From the NCBI RefSeq assembly GCF_901827205.1, contig NZ_LR594675.1, forward strand, positions 1,612,001-1,676,000: DNA of 64,000 nucleotides, written 5' to 3'. The notes beneath the pieces are model-generated. The model did not search any database, had not been told where the DNA came from, and saw only the letters and a list, made by a program, of their open reading frames with translations. Below, in pieces: positions 1-8,497 of this stretch. Position 1 is the first letter of the stretch. Each line of letters begins with the position of its first letter. The stretch is from Variovorax sp. PBS-H4 (lineage in GTDB: Bacteria; Pseudomonadota; Gammaproteobacteria; Burkholderiales; Burkholderiaceae_C). The translations under genes and the position numbers were made by a program.

Positions 1-684
1 CTCTGGGGCTTCGGTCCGGAACTCGCACGGGCCCGCGAGGACGGCGTGGTCTCGCTCGCGCGCAACGAGCTGCACTACAGCGGCTGGGTGCGCACCGGCG
101 AGGCCGTGATCAACGTCACCCGCTGCGCGGTGGACGCGACCCGCGCCGACGAGATGGGCCGCGCCGAAGTGGTGCTGCGCCGCCAGATGCAGGAGTTCGC
201 CGAGTTCTTCCGCCGCTACATTCCGGGCGCGCAGAACAGCTTCCTCTCGGCCAGCGCGTCCTGCGTCGGCGTGCGCGAAAGCCGCCGCGTCGAGGGCCGC
301 GCCGTGCTGACCGACGACGATGTGCGCCGCGGCCGGCGCTTCGCCGACGGCGTGCTGCGCGGGGGCTTTCCGATCGACAGCCACGATCCCAAGGGCGCGA
401 GCCTCGATTCGGCCGAGCATGTCGACAGCGGCTACGACATCCCGCTGGGCGCCATGCTGCCGCGCGGCGTCGACGGCCTGCTGGTCGCCGGGCGCTGCAT
501 CTCGGCCGAGCGCAAGGCGCTCGCCAGCGCGCGCATCACCGCCACCTGCATGGCGATGGGCCAGGCCGCGGGCACGGCCGCCGCGCTGGCCGCGCGCGAA
601 GGGGTCGCGCCCGGGGCCATCGACATCGGGCTGCTGCAGCGCACGCTGCGCGCGCAGGGCGCCATCCTCGGAGGTGCCGCGTGA
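1..684 (+). CDS. FAD-dependent oxidoreductase, C-terminal part (5' end outside window)
   Basis: The reading frame is open from base 1, so the N-terminal FAD-binding part lies upstream of the window. The visible ~227 residues resemble the C-terminal half of the FAD-dependent oxidoreductase family found in catabolic operons. Near the end, residues reading VDGLLVAGRCISAERKALAS followed by a run of small residues (MGQAAGTAAALA) form the usual second FAD-contact segment. The stop codon overlaps the GTG start of livH by 4 bases, so it is probably the upstream member of the transporter operon and may act on the imported compound. The substrate cannot be told from the sequence. Confidence 0.75.
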   Translation, partial: LWGFGPELARAREDGVVSLARNELHYSGWVRTGEAVINVTRCAVDATRADEMGRAEVVLRRQMQEFAEFFRRYIPGAQNSFLSASASCVGVRESRRVEGRAVLTDDDVRRGRRFADGVLRGGFPIDSHDPKGASLDSAEHVDSGYDIPLGAMLPRGVDGLLVAGRCISAERKALASARITATCMAMGQAAGTAAALAAREGVAPGAIDIGLLQRTLRAQGAILGGAA

Positions 685-1553
685 TCGGGCAGATCGTGGT
701 CAGCGGCCTCGCAATGGGCGCCATCTACGCGCTCATCGCGCTGGGCTATGCCTTCGTCTGGAAGACGATGGCGATCGTCAACTTCGCAGCCGGCGAGTTC
801 GTCACCTTCTCCGCCTACATCTTCGTCGCGACCTTCATCACCGCGCTGGGGTTTCCGTTCCTCGTCGCAGCGCTCTCGGCCGCGGTGGTGATGGCGGTGC
901 TCGGCGCAGTGTTCTCGCGCGTGGTGTTCGCGCGGCTGCAGGCCCAGCGGCCGCTGGTCTCGATCATCGCGACCGTCGGCTTCGGCATCTTCCTGAAGGA
1001 GATGGCGCACATCATCTATGGCCCTGAGCCGCTCCTTTACCCGAGCCCGCTGGGCGCCGGCGGCCTGACGCTGCTGGGCGTCACCATCGGGTGGCAGCAC
1101 ATGCTGATCCTCGGCGTGGTCGTCGTGCTCACGGCGCTGCAGCAGGTGGTGCTTCGCCGCACCATGGCCGGCAAGATGATGCGCGCCGTTGCGGTCGACC
1201 GCGACACGGCCGCGCTGATGGGCATTCCGGTGCAGAAGGTGCTGGCGGGCACCTTCGCCTACTCCAGCGTGCTGGCCGCGCTCGCCGGCATCCTGCTGGC
1301 GCCGCTCTTCTTCGTGACCACGGAGATGGGCGGGATGGTCGGGCTCAAGGGCTTCGTCGCGATGATCATCGGTGGCTTCGGAAGCATTCCGGGCGCCATC
1401 GTCGGCGGCCTCCTGCTCGGGCTCGGCGAGAACCTGGGCGCCTACTGGATCTCGTCGACCTACAAGGACGCGATCGCCTTCGTGCTGCTGCTCGTCTTCC
1501 TCGCGGCGCGTCCGCAAGGCCTGCTGCCCGAACGGCAGGCCGACCGGGCCTGA
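681..1553 (+). CDS. livH: Branched-chain amino acid-type ABC transporter permease LivH
   Basis: A 290-residue inner-membrane permease of the LivH type, the usual length for the family. It starts GTG (MIGQIVVSGLAMGAIYALIA), overlapping the previous stop, and has about eight hydrophobic segments. The family-typical NFAAGEFVTFSAYI and GGFGSIPGAIVGG stretches are present. It would pair with the LivM half of the next protein to form the transmembrane channel of a HAAT-family importer. Substrates of such systems include branched-chain amino acids, amides and aromatic or dicarboxylic acids; the specificity here is unknown. Confidence 0.92.
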   Translation: MIGQIVVSGLAMGAIYALIALGYAFVWKTMAIVNFAAGEFVTFSAYIFVATFITALGFPFLVAALSAAVVMAVLGAVFSRVVFARLQAQRPLVSIIATVGFGIFLKEMAHIIYGPEPLLYPSPLGAGGLTLLGVTIGWQHMLILGVVVVLTALQQVVLRRTMAGKMMRAVAVDRDTAALMGIPVQKVLAGTFAYSSVLAALAGILLAPLFFVTTEMGGMVGLKGFVAMIIGGFGSIPGAIVGGLLLGLGENLGAYWISSTYKDAIAFVLLLVFLAARPQGLLPERQADRA

Positions 1554-1566
1554 AGGACGCCACGAC

Positions 1567-3402
1567 ATGCTGCCACGCAAACTGCTGCTCGCCGCCGTGG
1601 TCCTGGGCTTCGCGGTGCTGCCCTGGGCGGGCGGCATCAACAGCTATTGGGTCCACATCCTCAACCTCACCTGGATCGCGGCCATCGCCGCGCTCGGCCT
1701 CAACATCGCCACCGGCATGACTGGCCAGATCGTGCTCGGTCAGGCGGCGCTGATGGGCGTCGGCGCCTATGCGACAGGGCTGGCGATCGTCCGCTGGGCG
1801 ATGCCGTGGTGGATCGCGCTGCCGGGCGCCATGGTGCTGGCGGCCCTGGTCGGCGTCGCGATGGGCCTGCTCGCGATGCGCATCAAGGGCCACTACCTCG
1901 CGATCGTCACCTTGGCGCTCAACGAGATCTTCCGCCAGGTGGTGCTCAACGAAGACCAGGTCACCGGCGGCCCGATGGGGCTGCGCGACGTGACCCCGCC
2001 GACGCTCTTCTCGCCGCTGGGCGCTGACCTGGACCTTCAGCTCTACCTACCGCTGCTGCTCGCGATGATCGCCGTCTACGCGATCGCGCTGCGCCTTTAC
2101 GGCCGCCGGCTGGGGCGGCAGATGCGAGCGGTGCGCGACGACGAGCTCGCCGCCGAATCGATGGGCGTCAACTCGCGCGGCACCAAGATCCGGTCCTTCG
2201 TGCTGTGCAGCGTGTTCGGCGCGCTGGCCGGTGGCCTCTACGTGCTCGTCAACGGCTTCATCTCGCCGAACAATTTTCCGATTGCCGAGAGCATCCGGCT
2301 GCTGCTGATGACGGTCATCGGCGGCCTCGGCTCGATCGGCGGCACGGTGCTCGGCGCTGCGGTGGTGACCATCCTGCCGGAAGCGCTGCGCGAGCTGCAG
2401 GCCTACTACATGGCGGCCTTCGGGATCGGCGTAGTGGTCGTGCTGCTGGTGGCGCCGCGCGGCCTCGGCGTGCTGGGCGACTGGCTGCTCGCGCCCTGGC
2501 TGCCGCTCATCGAGCAGGGCCGCCAGCCCGGCGGCGTGCTGGCGCTGCCGAAGGACGATGCGGCGCCCCGCGCATCCATCGCCCCGCGCCCGCGCGCGCC
2601 GGGTGCGGACGCGAAGCTGCTGATGCAGGTGCGCGGCATCGCCAAGCATTTCGGCGGCGTGTACGCGCTCGACAAGATCGACTTCGATGTGCGCGAGGGT
2701 GAAATCCTCGGGGTCATCGGGCCCAACGGTTCGGGCAAGTCGACCTTCATCAACACCTGCTCGGGCATCGTGCGCGCCGACGCCGGCACGGTCTTGCTCG
2801 ACGGCGAGGACATCACGCGGCTTGCGCCCTGGGACATTCATGCGCGCGGCGTCGCGCGCATCTTCCAGAACGTGCGGCTGTGGGATTCCATGACCGTGCT
2901 CGAGAACGTGATGCTCGCCTGGCGTGCGCCCGCGTCCGGCGACAGCGAGGACGCGGCCCGCAGCGCGGCGCAGGAGGCGCTCGACGCCATGGGCATCGGC
3001 TTCCTGGCGACCCGCCGCGCGGGCGATCTCTCCTTCGGCCAGAGCCGCCTCGTGGAGCTGGCGCGCGCGATGGTGACGCGCCCTCGCTTGCTGCTGCTCG
3101 ACGAGCCCGCCGCAGGCTTGCGCGGCGGCCTGGTCATGGAACTGGCCGACATTCTCCAGAAGCTGCGTGCGCAAGGCACCACCGTGCTGGTGGTCGAGCA
3201 CCGCATCAAGCTCGTGATGGCGATGTGCGACCGGGTGGTCGTGCTGAACCTGGGCGAGAAGATCGCGGAGGGCACGCCGGCCGAGATCCAGGCGGACCCC
3301 GCAGTCATCGAAGCCTACCTGGGCGAGCGAGCCGGCTATGACGCGGCACTGCCGGCCGGTGAAACCGCACCGGCGGCCGAGGCGCTCGCACGCTCTGCCT
3401 GA
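1567..3402 (+). CDS. Fused LivM permease - LivG ATPase of a branched-chain amino acid-type ABC transporter
   Basis: A 611-residue protein joining two usually separate subunits. Residues ~1-320 are a LivM-type permease (LNIATGMTGQIVLGQAALMG near the start, IGGLGSIGGTVLGA later). After a Pro/Ala-rich linker, residues ~350-590 are a LivG-type ATPase with Walker A GPNGSGKST, a LivG-style signature LSFGQSRLVELARAM and Walker B LLLLDEPAAGL. The ATG at 1567 is chosen because it begins a clean signal-anchor; the frame is open upstream but antisense-like. With LivH and LivF it completes the translocator. Such fusions occur in Burkholderiales and give fixed 1:1 stoichiometry. Confidence 0.92.
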   Translation: MLPRKLLLAAVVLGFAVLPWAGGINSYWVHILNLTWIAAIAALGLNIATGMTGQIVLGQAALMGVGAYATGLAIVRWAMPWWIALPGAMVLAALVGVAMGLLAMRIKGHYLAIVTLALNEIFRQVVLNEDQVTGGPMGLRDVTPPTLFSPLGADLDLQLYLPLLLAMIAVYAIALRLYGRRLGRQMRAVRDDELAAESMGVNSRGTKIRSFVLCSVFGALAGGLYVLVNGFISPNNFPIAESIRLLLMTVIGGLGSIGGTVLGAAVVTILPEALRELQAYYMAAFGIGVVVVLLVAPRGLGVLGDWLLAPWLPLIEQGRQPGGVLALPKDDAAPRASIAPRPRAPGADAKLLMQVRGIAKHFGGVYALDKIDFDVREGEILGVIGPNGSGKSTFINTCSGIVRADAGTVLLDGEDITRLAPWDIHARGVARIFQNVRLWDSMTVLENVMLAWRAPASGDSEDAARSAAQEALDAMGIGFLATRRAGDLSFGQSRLVELARAMVTRPRLLLLDEPAAGLRGGLVMELADILQKLRAQGTTVLVVEHRIKLVMAMCDRVVVLNLGEKIAEGTPAEIQADPAVIEAYLGERAGYDAALPAGETAPAAEALARSA

Positions 3403-3462
3403 AGGAAGCGACACATTCAAACCCTGGGGCATGCACGGCCCCGCCACAAGAACGGAGACCCT

Positions 3463-4605
3463 ATGAACATCAGCCAACGACCTCTCGCTTCGGCATTCGC
3501 CGCGGCCCTCACGCTCGCCGCGGGCTTCTCGGCCATGGCGCCCGCGCTGGCGCAGGAAGCCGTCACCATCGGCGCAGCGGCCCCGCTGACCGGGCCGCGC
3601 GCCAACCTCGGCCGCTATTTCAAGCAGGGCGTCGACCTGGCGGTGGAAGAGATCAACAAGGGCGGCGGGGTGCTGGGCAAGCCGCTGAAGGTGGTCTACG
3701 AGGACGACCAGGCCGACAACCCCAACGTGGCGATCAACGCCGTCAACAAGCTGGTGAAGATGCACAAGGTGACCGCCTTCGTCGGCCCGCACTTCTCGGT
3801 CGCGCAGCTCGCCACGCAGAAGATCTACTGCGGCAACGCGGTGTCGGTCACCGGCGCGAGCGGCGTTCCCGTGACCAGCAACAACTGCAAGACGGTGATC
3901 CGCAACCGTGCCAACGACAACCTGCAGGCCAAGGCGCTGGTCGAGTACGCGCGCAACACGCTGAAGATCGACAAGCTGGGCGTGCTGTCGATCAACGACG
4001 ATTTCGGCAAGGCGGGCGCCGCCCGCGTGATCCAGCAGATCGAAGCCGCCGGGCTGAAGCCGGTACGCGTCGAGTCGCACAACCCGGAAGACAAGGACTT
4101 CTCCGCCCAGCTCGGGCGCCTGCGCGACGCAGGCGTGGGCCTGGTGATCATGTGGACGCACGACAACGAAGCCGCGCTCATCGTGCGCCAGGCCAAGCAG
4201 CTCGGCCTGACGATGAAGTTCGCGGGCAGCACGTCGCTGAGCCAGCCGGTGTTCGTGAAGCTCGCGGCCGATGCCGGGGAAGGGGCGCTGAGCTCGAGCG
4301 ACTTCGTGCCCGGCAACCCCGACCCGGCCGTGCAGGAATTCGTCAAGAAGTACGAAGCCCGCACCAAGACCGAAACCGAGCTCTATGCCGCCACTTACTA
4401 CGACGCGACCTGGCTTCTCGCCAAGGCGATCAACCAGGCCGGCTCCACCGATCCGATGAAGATCCGCGAGGCCTTCGGCAAGATCTCGCACAAGGGCGTG
4501 CTGGCCGACTACCGCTGCGAGGCCAACGGCGACTGCAACCACCAGATCAACATCATCGAGGTGCAGAAGGGCCAGCCGGTGGTGAAGACGACGGTCAAGT
4601 TCTGA
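3463..4605 (+). CDS. Periplasmic substrate-binding protein, LivJ/LivK-type (ABC transporter)
   Basis: 380 residues with a Sec signal peptide ending around ALAQ (residues ~1-29) and then the periplasmic type-1 binding fold: VTIGAAAPLTGPRANLGRYF at the mature N-terminus and GSTSLSQPVFVKLA in the second lobe. It captures the ligand in the periplasm and delivers it to the LivH/LivM channel. There is a 60-base gap to the preceding ATPase and a 3-base overlap with livF, so it is in the same operon. The usual ligand-defining residues cannot be assigned by eye. Confidence 0.92.
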   Translation: MNISQRPLASAFAAALTLAAGFSAMAPALAQEAVTIGAAAPLTGPRANLGRYFKQGVDLAVEEINKGGGVLGKPLKVVYEDDQADNPNVAINAVNKLVKMHKVTAFVGPHFSVAQLATQKIYCGNAVSVTGASGVPVTSNNCKTVIRNRANDNLQAKALVEYARNTLKIDKLGVLSINDDFGKAGAARVIQQIEAAGLKPVRVESHNPEDKDFSAQLGRLRDAGVGLVIMWTHDNEAALIVRQAKQLGLTMKFAGSTSLSQPVFVKLAADAGEGALSSSDFVPGNPDPAVQEFVKKYEARTKTETELYAATYYDATWLLAKAINQAGSTDPMKIREAFGKISHKGVLADYRCEANGDCNHQINIIEVQKGQPVVKTTVKF

Positions 4606-5441
4606 TGGAGGCAATGCCCGCGATGCCTGCGATGCCTGCGATGCCCGCGATGCCCGCGATGCCCGCGATGCCCGCGATGCCCGCGATGCCCGCGATGCCC
4701 GCGATGCCCGCGATGCCCGCGATGCCTGCGATGGTCCTGGAGATCCGCGCGGCGGACGCGTACTACGGCAAGGCGCAGATCCTGTTCGGCGTCAGCGTGT
4801 CGGTGCGCAAGGGCCAGGTGGTGTCGCTCATCGGCGCCAACGGTGCCGGGAAGTCGACCACGCTCAACCTGGTGATGGGGCGGCTGCGCGCGGCGAAGGG
4901 CGCCGTCGAGCTCGAGGGCCGCTCGATCGCCGGGCTCTCGACGGAGGGCATCATCGCGGCGGGCGTGGCCTGCGTGCCGCAGCGCCGGCGCATCTTCTCG
5001 ACACTCACCGTGCTCGAGAACCTCGAGGTGGGCGCGTACGTGCGGCGCAAGGACCCGGCGGCGGTCGCGCGCACGCTCGACGAGGTCTACGCGCTCTTCC
5101 CGGTGCTTTCCAGGAAGGCGCACATGATGGGCGGCGTGCTGTCCGGCGGCGAGCAGCAGATGCTCGCGATCGGGCGCGGGCTGATGTCGAACCCTTCGCT
5201 GCTCTTGCTGGACGAACCGTCGATGGGCATTTCGCCCAAGCTCACGACCGAGATGTTCGCCGACATCCGGCGCATCGCGCAGACCGGGCGCACCGTGCTC
5301 ATCGTCGAGCAGAACGCCTACGCCGCGCTCGGCATTTCCGACCATGGCTACGTGCTGGAGAACGGCGCGGTGGCGCTCGAAGGGCCGGCTGCCCGATTGA
5401 TGCATGACGACTATGTCCGCCAGACCTACCTCGGCGCCTGA
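4605..5441 (+). CDS. livF: ABC transporter ATPase LivF with N-terminal Met-Pro-Ala repeat tract
   Basis: The second ATPase of the importer. The LivF core begins at MVLEIRAADAYYG (4731) and carries Walker A GANGAGKST, signature LSGGEQQMLAIGRG and Walker B LLLLDEPSMGI. The operon-linked ATG at 4605 overlaps the previous stop and adds MEA plus 13 MPA tripeptides, which are not part of the family fold. The ATG at 4731 gives a normal-length protein (236 residues), but no clear ribosome binding site precedes either start. Each repeat unit begins with ATG in frame, so initiation at several positions is possible. Confidence 0.9.
   Translation: MEAMPAMPAMPAMPAMPAMPAMPAMPAMPAMPAMPAMPAMPAMVLEIRAADAYYGKAQILFGVSVSVRKGQVVSLIGANGAGKSTTLNLVMGRLRAAKGAVELEGRSIAGLSTEGIIAAGVACVPQRRRIFSTLTVLENLEVGAYVRRKDPAAVARTLDEVYALFPVLSRKAHMMGGVLSGGEQQMLAIGRGLMSNPSLLLLDEPSMGISPKLTTEMFADIRRIAQTGRTVLIVEQNAYAALGISDHGYVLENGAVALEGPAARLMHDDYVRQTYLGA
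4614..4730 (+). repeat. 13 tandem 9-bp units encoding (Met-Pro-Ala)13
   Basis: Thirteen perfect-length 9-bp units, ATGCCCGCG or the variant ATGCCTGCG (units 2, 3 and 13), run without interruption from the third codon of livF to its likely native start. Unit length is a multiple of three, so slippage would change protein length but not frame. Every unit provides an in-frame ATG. Confidence 0.97.
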
Positions 5442-6876
5442 GGCCGGCGCGACCGGGGAGATGCGCCGCGACCGCACCGAGACCGCACGCAAGGTGCAGG
5501 CCTTGCTGCCCGCGCTGCGCGAGCGGCTGGGCGACCGCGTGTCGGTGGCCACGGCGGTACTCGACCATCACGGCGGCGGCGGGGAGGGCGTTCCGATCAG
5601 CAGCCCGCCCGATGCCGTCGTGTTCCCGCTCGACAACGAGGAGGTGGCATTCATCGCCCGCCACTGCTTCGAGGCCGGCATCCCGATCGTTCCCTTCGGT
5701 ACCGGCACTTCGCTGGAGGCGCACGTGACGGCGGTGCATGGGGGGCTCAGCGTCGATCTGTCGCGCATGGACCGCATCCTCGACGTCAGCGCGAATTCGC
5801 TGGATTGCCGGGTGCAGGCCGGCGTGAAGCGGCTGCAGCTGAACGCCGGCGTGCGCGACCTGGGGCTCTTCTTTCCCATCGATCCCGGCGCCGACGCGAG
5901 CCTCGGCGGCATGGCGTCGACGCGCGCCTCCGGCACCGCCGCCGTGCGCTACGGCACGATGCGCGACGCCGTACTGGGCTTGACCATCGTCACGGCCGAC
6001 GGCCGCATCGTGCGCACCGGCACGCGTGCGCGCAAGACGGCAGCCGGGCTCGACCTGACGCGGCTCTTCGTGGGCAGCGAAGGCGTGCTGGGCATCATCA
6101 CCGAGATCCAGCTGCGCCTCTGGGGCTTGCCCGAGACGGTGCAGGCGGCGGTCTGCCAGTTCAGCGACCTGTCGGCCGCCGTGCAGACGGTGATTGCGAC
6201 GCTGCAGGTCGGCATCCCGGTCGCACGCATCGAGTTGCTGGACGCCGTGCAGATGGCCGCCTGCATCGCCTATTCGAAGCTCGAAGGCATGCAGCCGCTG
6301 CCGACGCTCTTCATCGAGTTCCACGGCGGGCCGGCCGCGGTGCGCGAGCAGATCGAGACGCTGGAGCAGATCGCCGCCGACGCGGGAGGCCGCGGCTTCG
6401 AGTGGGCGCAGCGGCCGGAAGACCGCAGCCGGCTCTGGAAGGCGCGGCATGACGTGACCTATGCCAACCTGGCGCTGCGCCCGGGCTGCAGGATGATCGG
6501 CACCGATGCCTGCGTGCCGATCGCCGCGCTGGTCGAGTGCATCGGGCAGACGCTGGCCGACGTCGCCGCGAGCGGCCTCGTTGCGCCCCTGGTGGGCCAC
6601 GTGGGCGACGGCAACTTTCATCTCGGCATCGTCTTCGATCCGGCGAGCGAGGACGAGCGCGCGCGGGCCGAGGCGCTGGCCGAGCGCGTGGCGATGCGCG
6701 CGATCGGCTTCGGCGGGACCTGCACAGGCGAGCATGGCATCGGCCTGCACCGCATGCATCAGCTGGTGGCCGAGCACGGCGAAGGCGTGGACCTGATGCG
6801 CGCGGTGAAGCGCGCGCTCGATCCGAAGGGCATCATGAATCCGGGGAAGATGATCCTAGAGACAGGAGCGACATGA
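5404..6876 (+). CDS. FAD-binding oxidase, D-lactate/glycolate dehydrogenase (GlcD/Dld) family
   Basis: 490 residues in the two-domain VAO-type flavoprotein arrangement: FAD-binding PCMH domain (VPFGTGTSLEAHVTAVHGG, DPGADASLGGMASTRASGT) at residues ~60-245 and a C-terminal FAD-oxidase domain with GHVGDGNFHLGIVFDP and CTGEHGIGLHRM. This family oxidises D-2-hydroxy acids and passes electrons to the respiratory chain. The ATG at 5404 lies inside livF (38-base overlap); an ATG at 5413 is equally possible. Its place at the end of the transporter operon suggests oxidation of an imported hydroxy acid, which is an inference. Confidence 0.9.
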   Translation: MTTMSARPTSAPEAGATGEMRRDRTETARKVQALLPALRERLGDRVSVATAVLDHHGGGGEGVPISSPPDAVVFPLDNEEVAFIARHCFEAGIPIVPFGTGTSLEAHVTAVHGGLSVDLSRMDRILDVSANSLDCRVQAGVKRLQLNAGVRDLGLFFPIDPGADASLGGMASTRASGTAAVRYGTMRDAVLGLTIVTADGRIVRTGTRARKTAAGLDLTRLFVGSEGVLGIITEIQLRLWGLPETVQAAVCQFSDLSAAVQTVIATLQVGIPVARIELLDAVQMAACIAYSKLEGMQPLPTLFIEFHGGPAAVREQIETLEQIAADAGGRGFEWAQRPEDRSRLWKARHDVTYANLALRPGCRMIGTDACVPIAALVECIGQTLADVAASGLVAPLVGHVGDGNFHLGIVFDPASEDERARAEALAERVAMRAIGFGGTCTGEHGIGLHRMHQLVAEHGEGVDLMRAVKRALDPKGIMNPGKMILETGAT

Positions 6877-7889
6877 GCAGCACATTCACCGGCTGGGGCT
6901 TCATTGGCGCCAGCACCGTTGCACGCGAACACATGCTGGCGGCGGTGCGCGCGCAGCCGGGCCACGACGTGGTGGCGATCGCGAGCGGCGACGCGCAGCG
7001 TGCCCGGGCATTTGCCGACGAGAACGGCATCCGGACCGCCGTGGACCGCATCGAAACGCTTCTGGCCGACCCGTCTGTGCGCGCGGTCTACATCAGCAGC
7101 ACCAACGAGCAGCACCGCGACCAGGCGCTGGCCGCCATCGCGGCGGGCAAGCATGTGCTGTGCGAGAAGCCGCTGGCGATGACCGTGGACGACGCGAAAG
7201 GCATGGTCGCGGCGGCGCGCGAGGCGGGCGTGGTCTTCGCCACCAACCATCACCTGCGCAATGCCGCCACGCATCGCAAGGTGCGGGAGCTCATTGCGGA
7301 AGGCGCCATCGGCAAGCCGCTCTTCGCGCGGGTCTTCCACGCGATTTACCTGCGTCCGCAGGTGCAGGGGTGGCGCATCCACAGCCCCGAAGCAGGCGGT
7401 GGCGTGATCTTCGACATCGGCGTGCATGCCGCCGACACACTGCGCTTCGCGCTGGCCGCGGAGCCGGTGGCGGCGGTCGGCATGGCGCAGGCCGGTTTCC
7501 TGTCGCAGAACGGCGTGGAAGATGGCGTGATGGCGGTCCTGCGGATGGACAACGGCGTGCTGGCGCAGATCCACGCGGCCTACACGGTGCGCCATGCGGA
7601 CACGGGCTTCGAAGTGCATGGCGAGAGCGGTTCCATCGTCGCGCGCAACGTGATGATCGTGCGAGCGGGGGGTGAGGTGCTGTTGCGCGACGCGCAGGGA
7701 GAGCGCGCGGTACCGGTCGAGCACGAGGGGCTCTACACGATCGGCGTGCGGCGCTTCTGCGAGGCGATGGCAGGCCGGGGGAGCCCTGCCGCTACCGGCG
7801 AGGACGGCGTGCGTTCGCTCGAGACCGCAATCGCAATCGCGCAAGCCTGCAGGACCGGAACGCTCGTGCAGATTGCGGCGCCGGGCTGA
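6873..7889 (+). CDS. Gfo/Idh/MocA-family NAD(P)-dependent oxidoreductase
   Basis: 338 residues starting MSSTFTGWGFIGASTVAREH, with the N-terminal Rossmann motif GFIGAS, the family EKP motif (LCEKPLAMTV) around residue 105 and a C-terminal substrate domain. The start overlaps the preceding stop by 4 bases, so it is translationally coupled to the FAD oxidase. Family members oxidise hydroxyl groups of sugars, inositols or related acids. Together with two flavoproteins and an importer it forms a compact uptake-and-oxidation operon of unknown substrate. Confidence 0.9.
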   Translation: MSSTFTGWGFIGASTVAREHMLAAVRAQPGHDVVAIASGDAQRARAFADENGIRTAVDRIETLLADPSVRAVYISSTNEQHRDQALAAIAAGKHVLCEKPLAMTVDDAKGMVAAAREAGVVFATNHHLRNAATHRKVRELIAEGAIGKPLFARVFHAIYLRPQVQGWRIHSPEAGGGVIFDIGVHAADTLRFALAAEPVAAVGMAQAGFLSQNGVEDGVMAVLRMDNGVLAQIHAAYTVRHADTGFEVHGESGSIVARNVMIVRAGGEVLLRDAQGERAVPVEHEGLYTIGVRRFCEAMAGRGSPAATGEDGVRSLETAIAIAQACRTGTLVQIAAPG

Positions 7890-7910
7890 ACGGCGAGCGC
7901 GGTCGCCAGC

Positions 7911-8492
7911 TCAGCCTCCCAGGTCGCCCGCCAGGTTGGCCAGCGTTTCCGGCGCGATCACCGTCATCGCCGGATAGTTCGTGTGGTCGCAGCCCAGCTT
8001 GACCTGCGCGCCCGCCCGCACTGCCGCACGCGCCGCGTCGTCGAACTCGAAGCGCAGGAAGTGCACCGCCGACGTCTTCTCCGCGGTCTCGCGGCCCAGG
8101 TCTTCATCGGCAATGGCGTAGACGCGCCCATGGCCCTCGACTTCGACGAACATGCGCTCCGCCACGCCGATCAGCCGCGCAAGCTCGCGCTTGCGCTCGT
8201 GCACGTCGGTGTACTCGATCAGCATGGTCGCTTTCCAGTTGCTGCCATCGGGCACCAGCGGCAGGTAGGCCTCGATCTCGCCGCGGATGCCGTCTTCCTC
8301 GAAGATCTTCTCGATGTGCAGCATTTCCTGGATCTGGCGGCGGATGGTGGTTTCGTCCTCGAACTGCACGCTCACATGCTCGCCCAGGCGGACCGTGCGC
8401 AGCTTGCGGTGGGCGATGAATTCCGGAGCGCTCGACTTGCGGATCTTCGCGTAGGCCTCCAGCGTCATCAGGGTGTCCGGCGTGATGGTCAT
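7911..8492 (-). CDS. DUF3501 family protein
   Basis: 193 residues starting MTITPDTLMTLEAYAKIRK and ending GDLGG. It matches DUF3501, a family almost always encoded next to an Fe-S oxidoreductase and a rubrerythrin, as here (5 bases downstream of the Fe-S protein gene). No signal peptide or membrane segment is visible. Biochemical function is unknown; the conserved neighbourhood suggests a role in peroxide or oxidative-stress handling. Confidence 0.85.
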   Translation of the reverse strand: MTITPDTLMTLEAYAKIRKSSAPEFIAHRKLRTVRLGEHVSVQFEDETTIRRQIQEMLHIEKIFEEDGIRGEIEAYLPLVPDGSNWKATMLIEYTDVHERKRELARLIGVAERMFVEVEGHGRVYAIADEDLGRETAEKTSAVHFLRFEFDDAARAAVRAGAQVKLGCDHTNYPAMTVIAPETLANLAGDLGG

Positions 8493-8497
8493 CGTCG

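Noticed and set aside
2047..4614. 855-codon open frame on the minus strand across the ABC transporter genes
   Set aside because: It is antisense to strongly supported genes, rich in His/Arg/Gly/Asp as expected for a GC-rich shadow frame, and has no family motif.
4614..4730. Tandem repeats as a CRISPR array
   Set aside because: Units are 9 bp with no spacers and are translated as Met-Pro-Ala.
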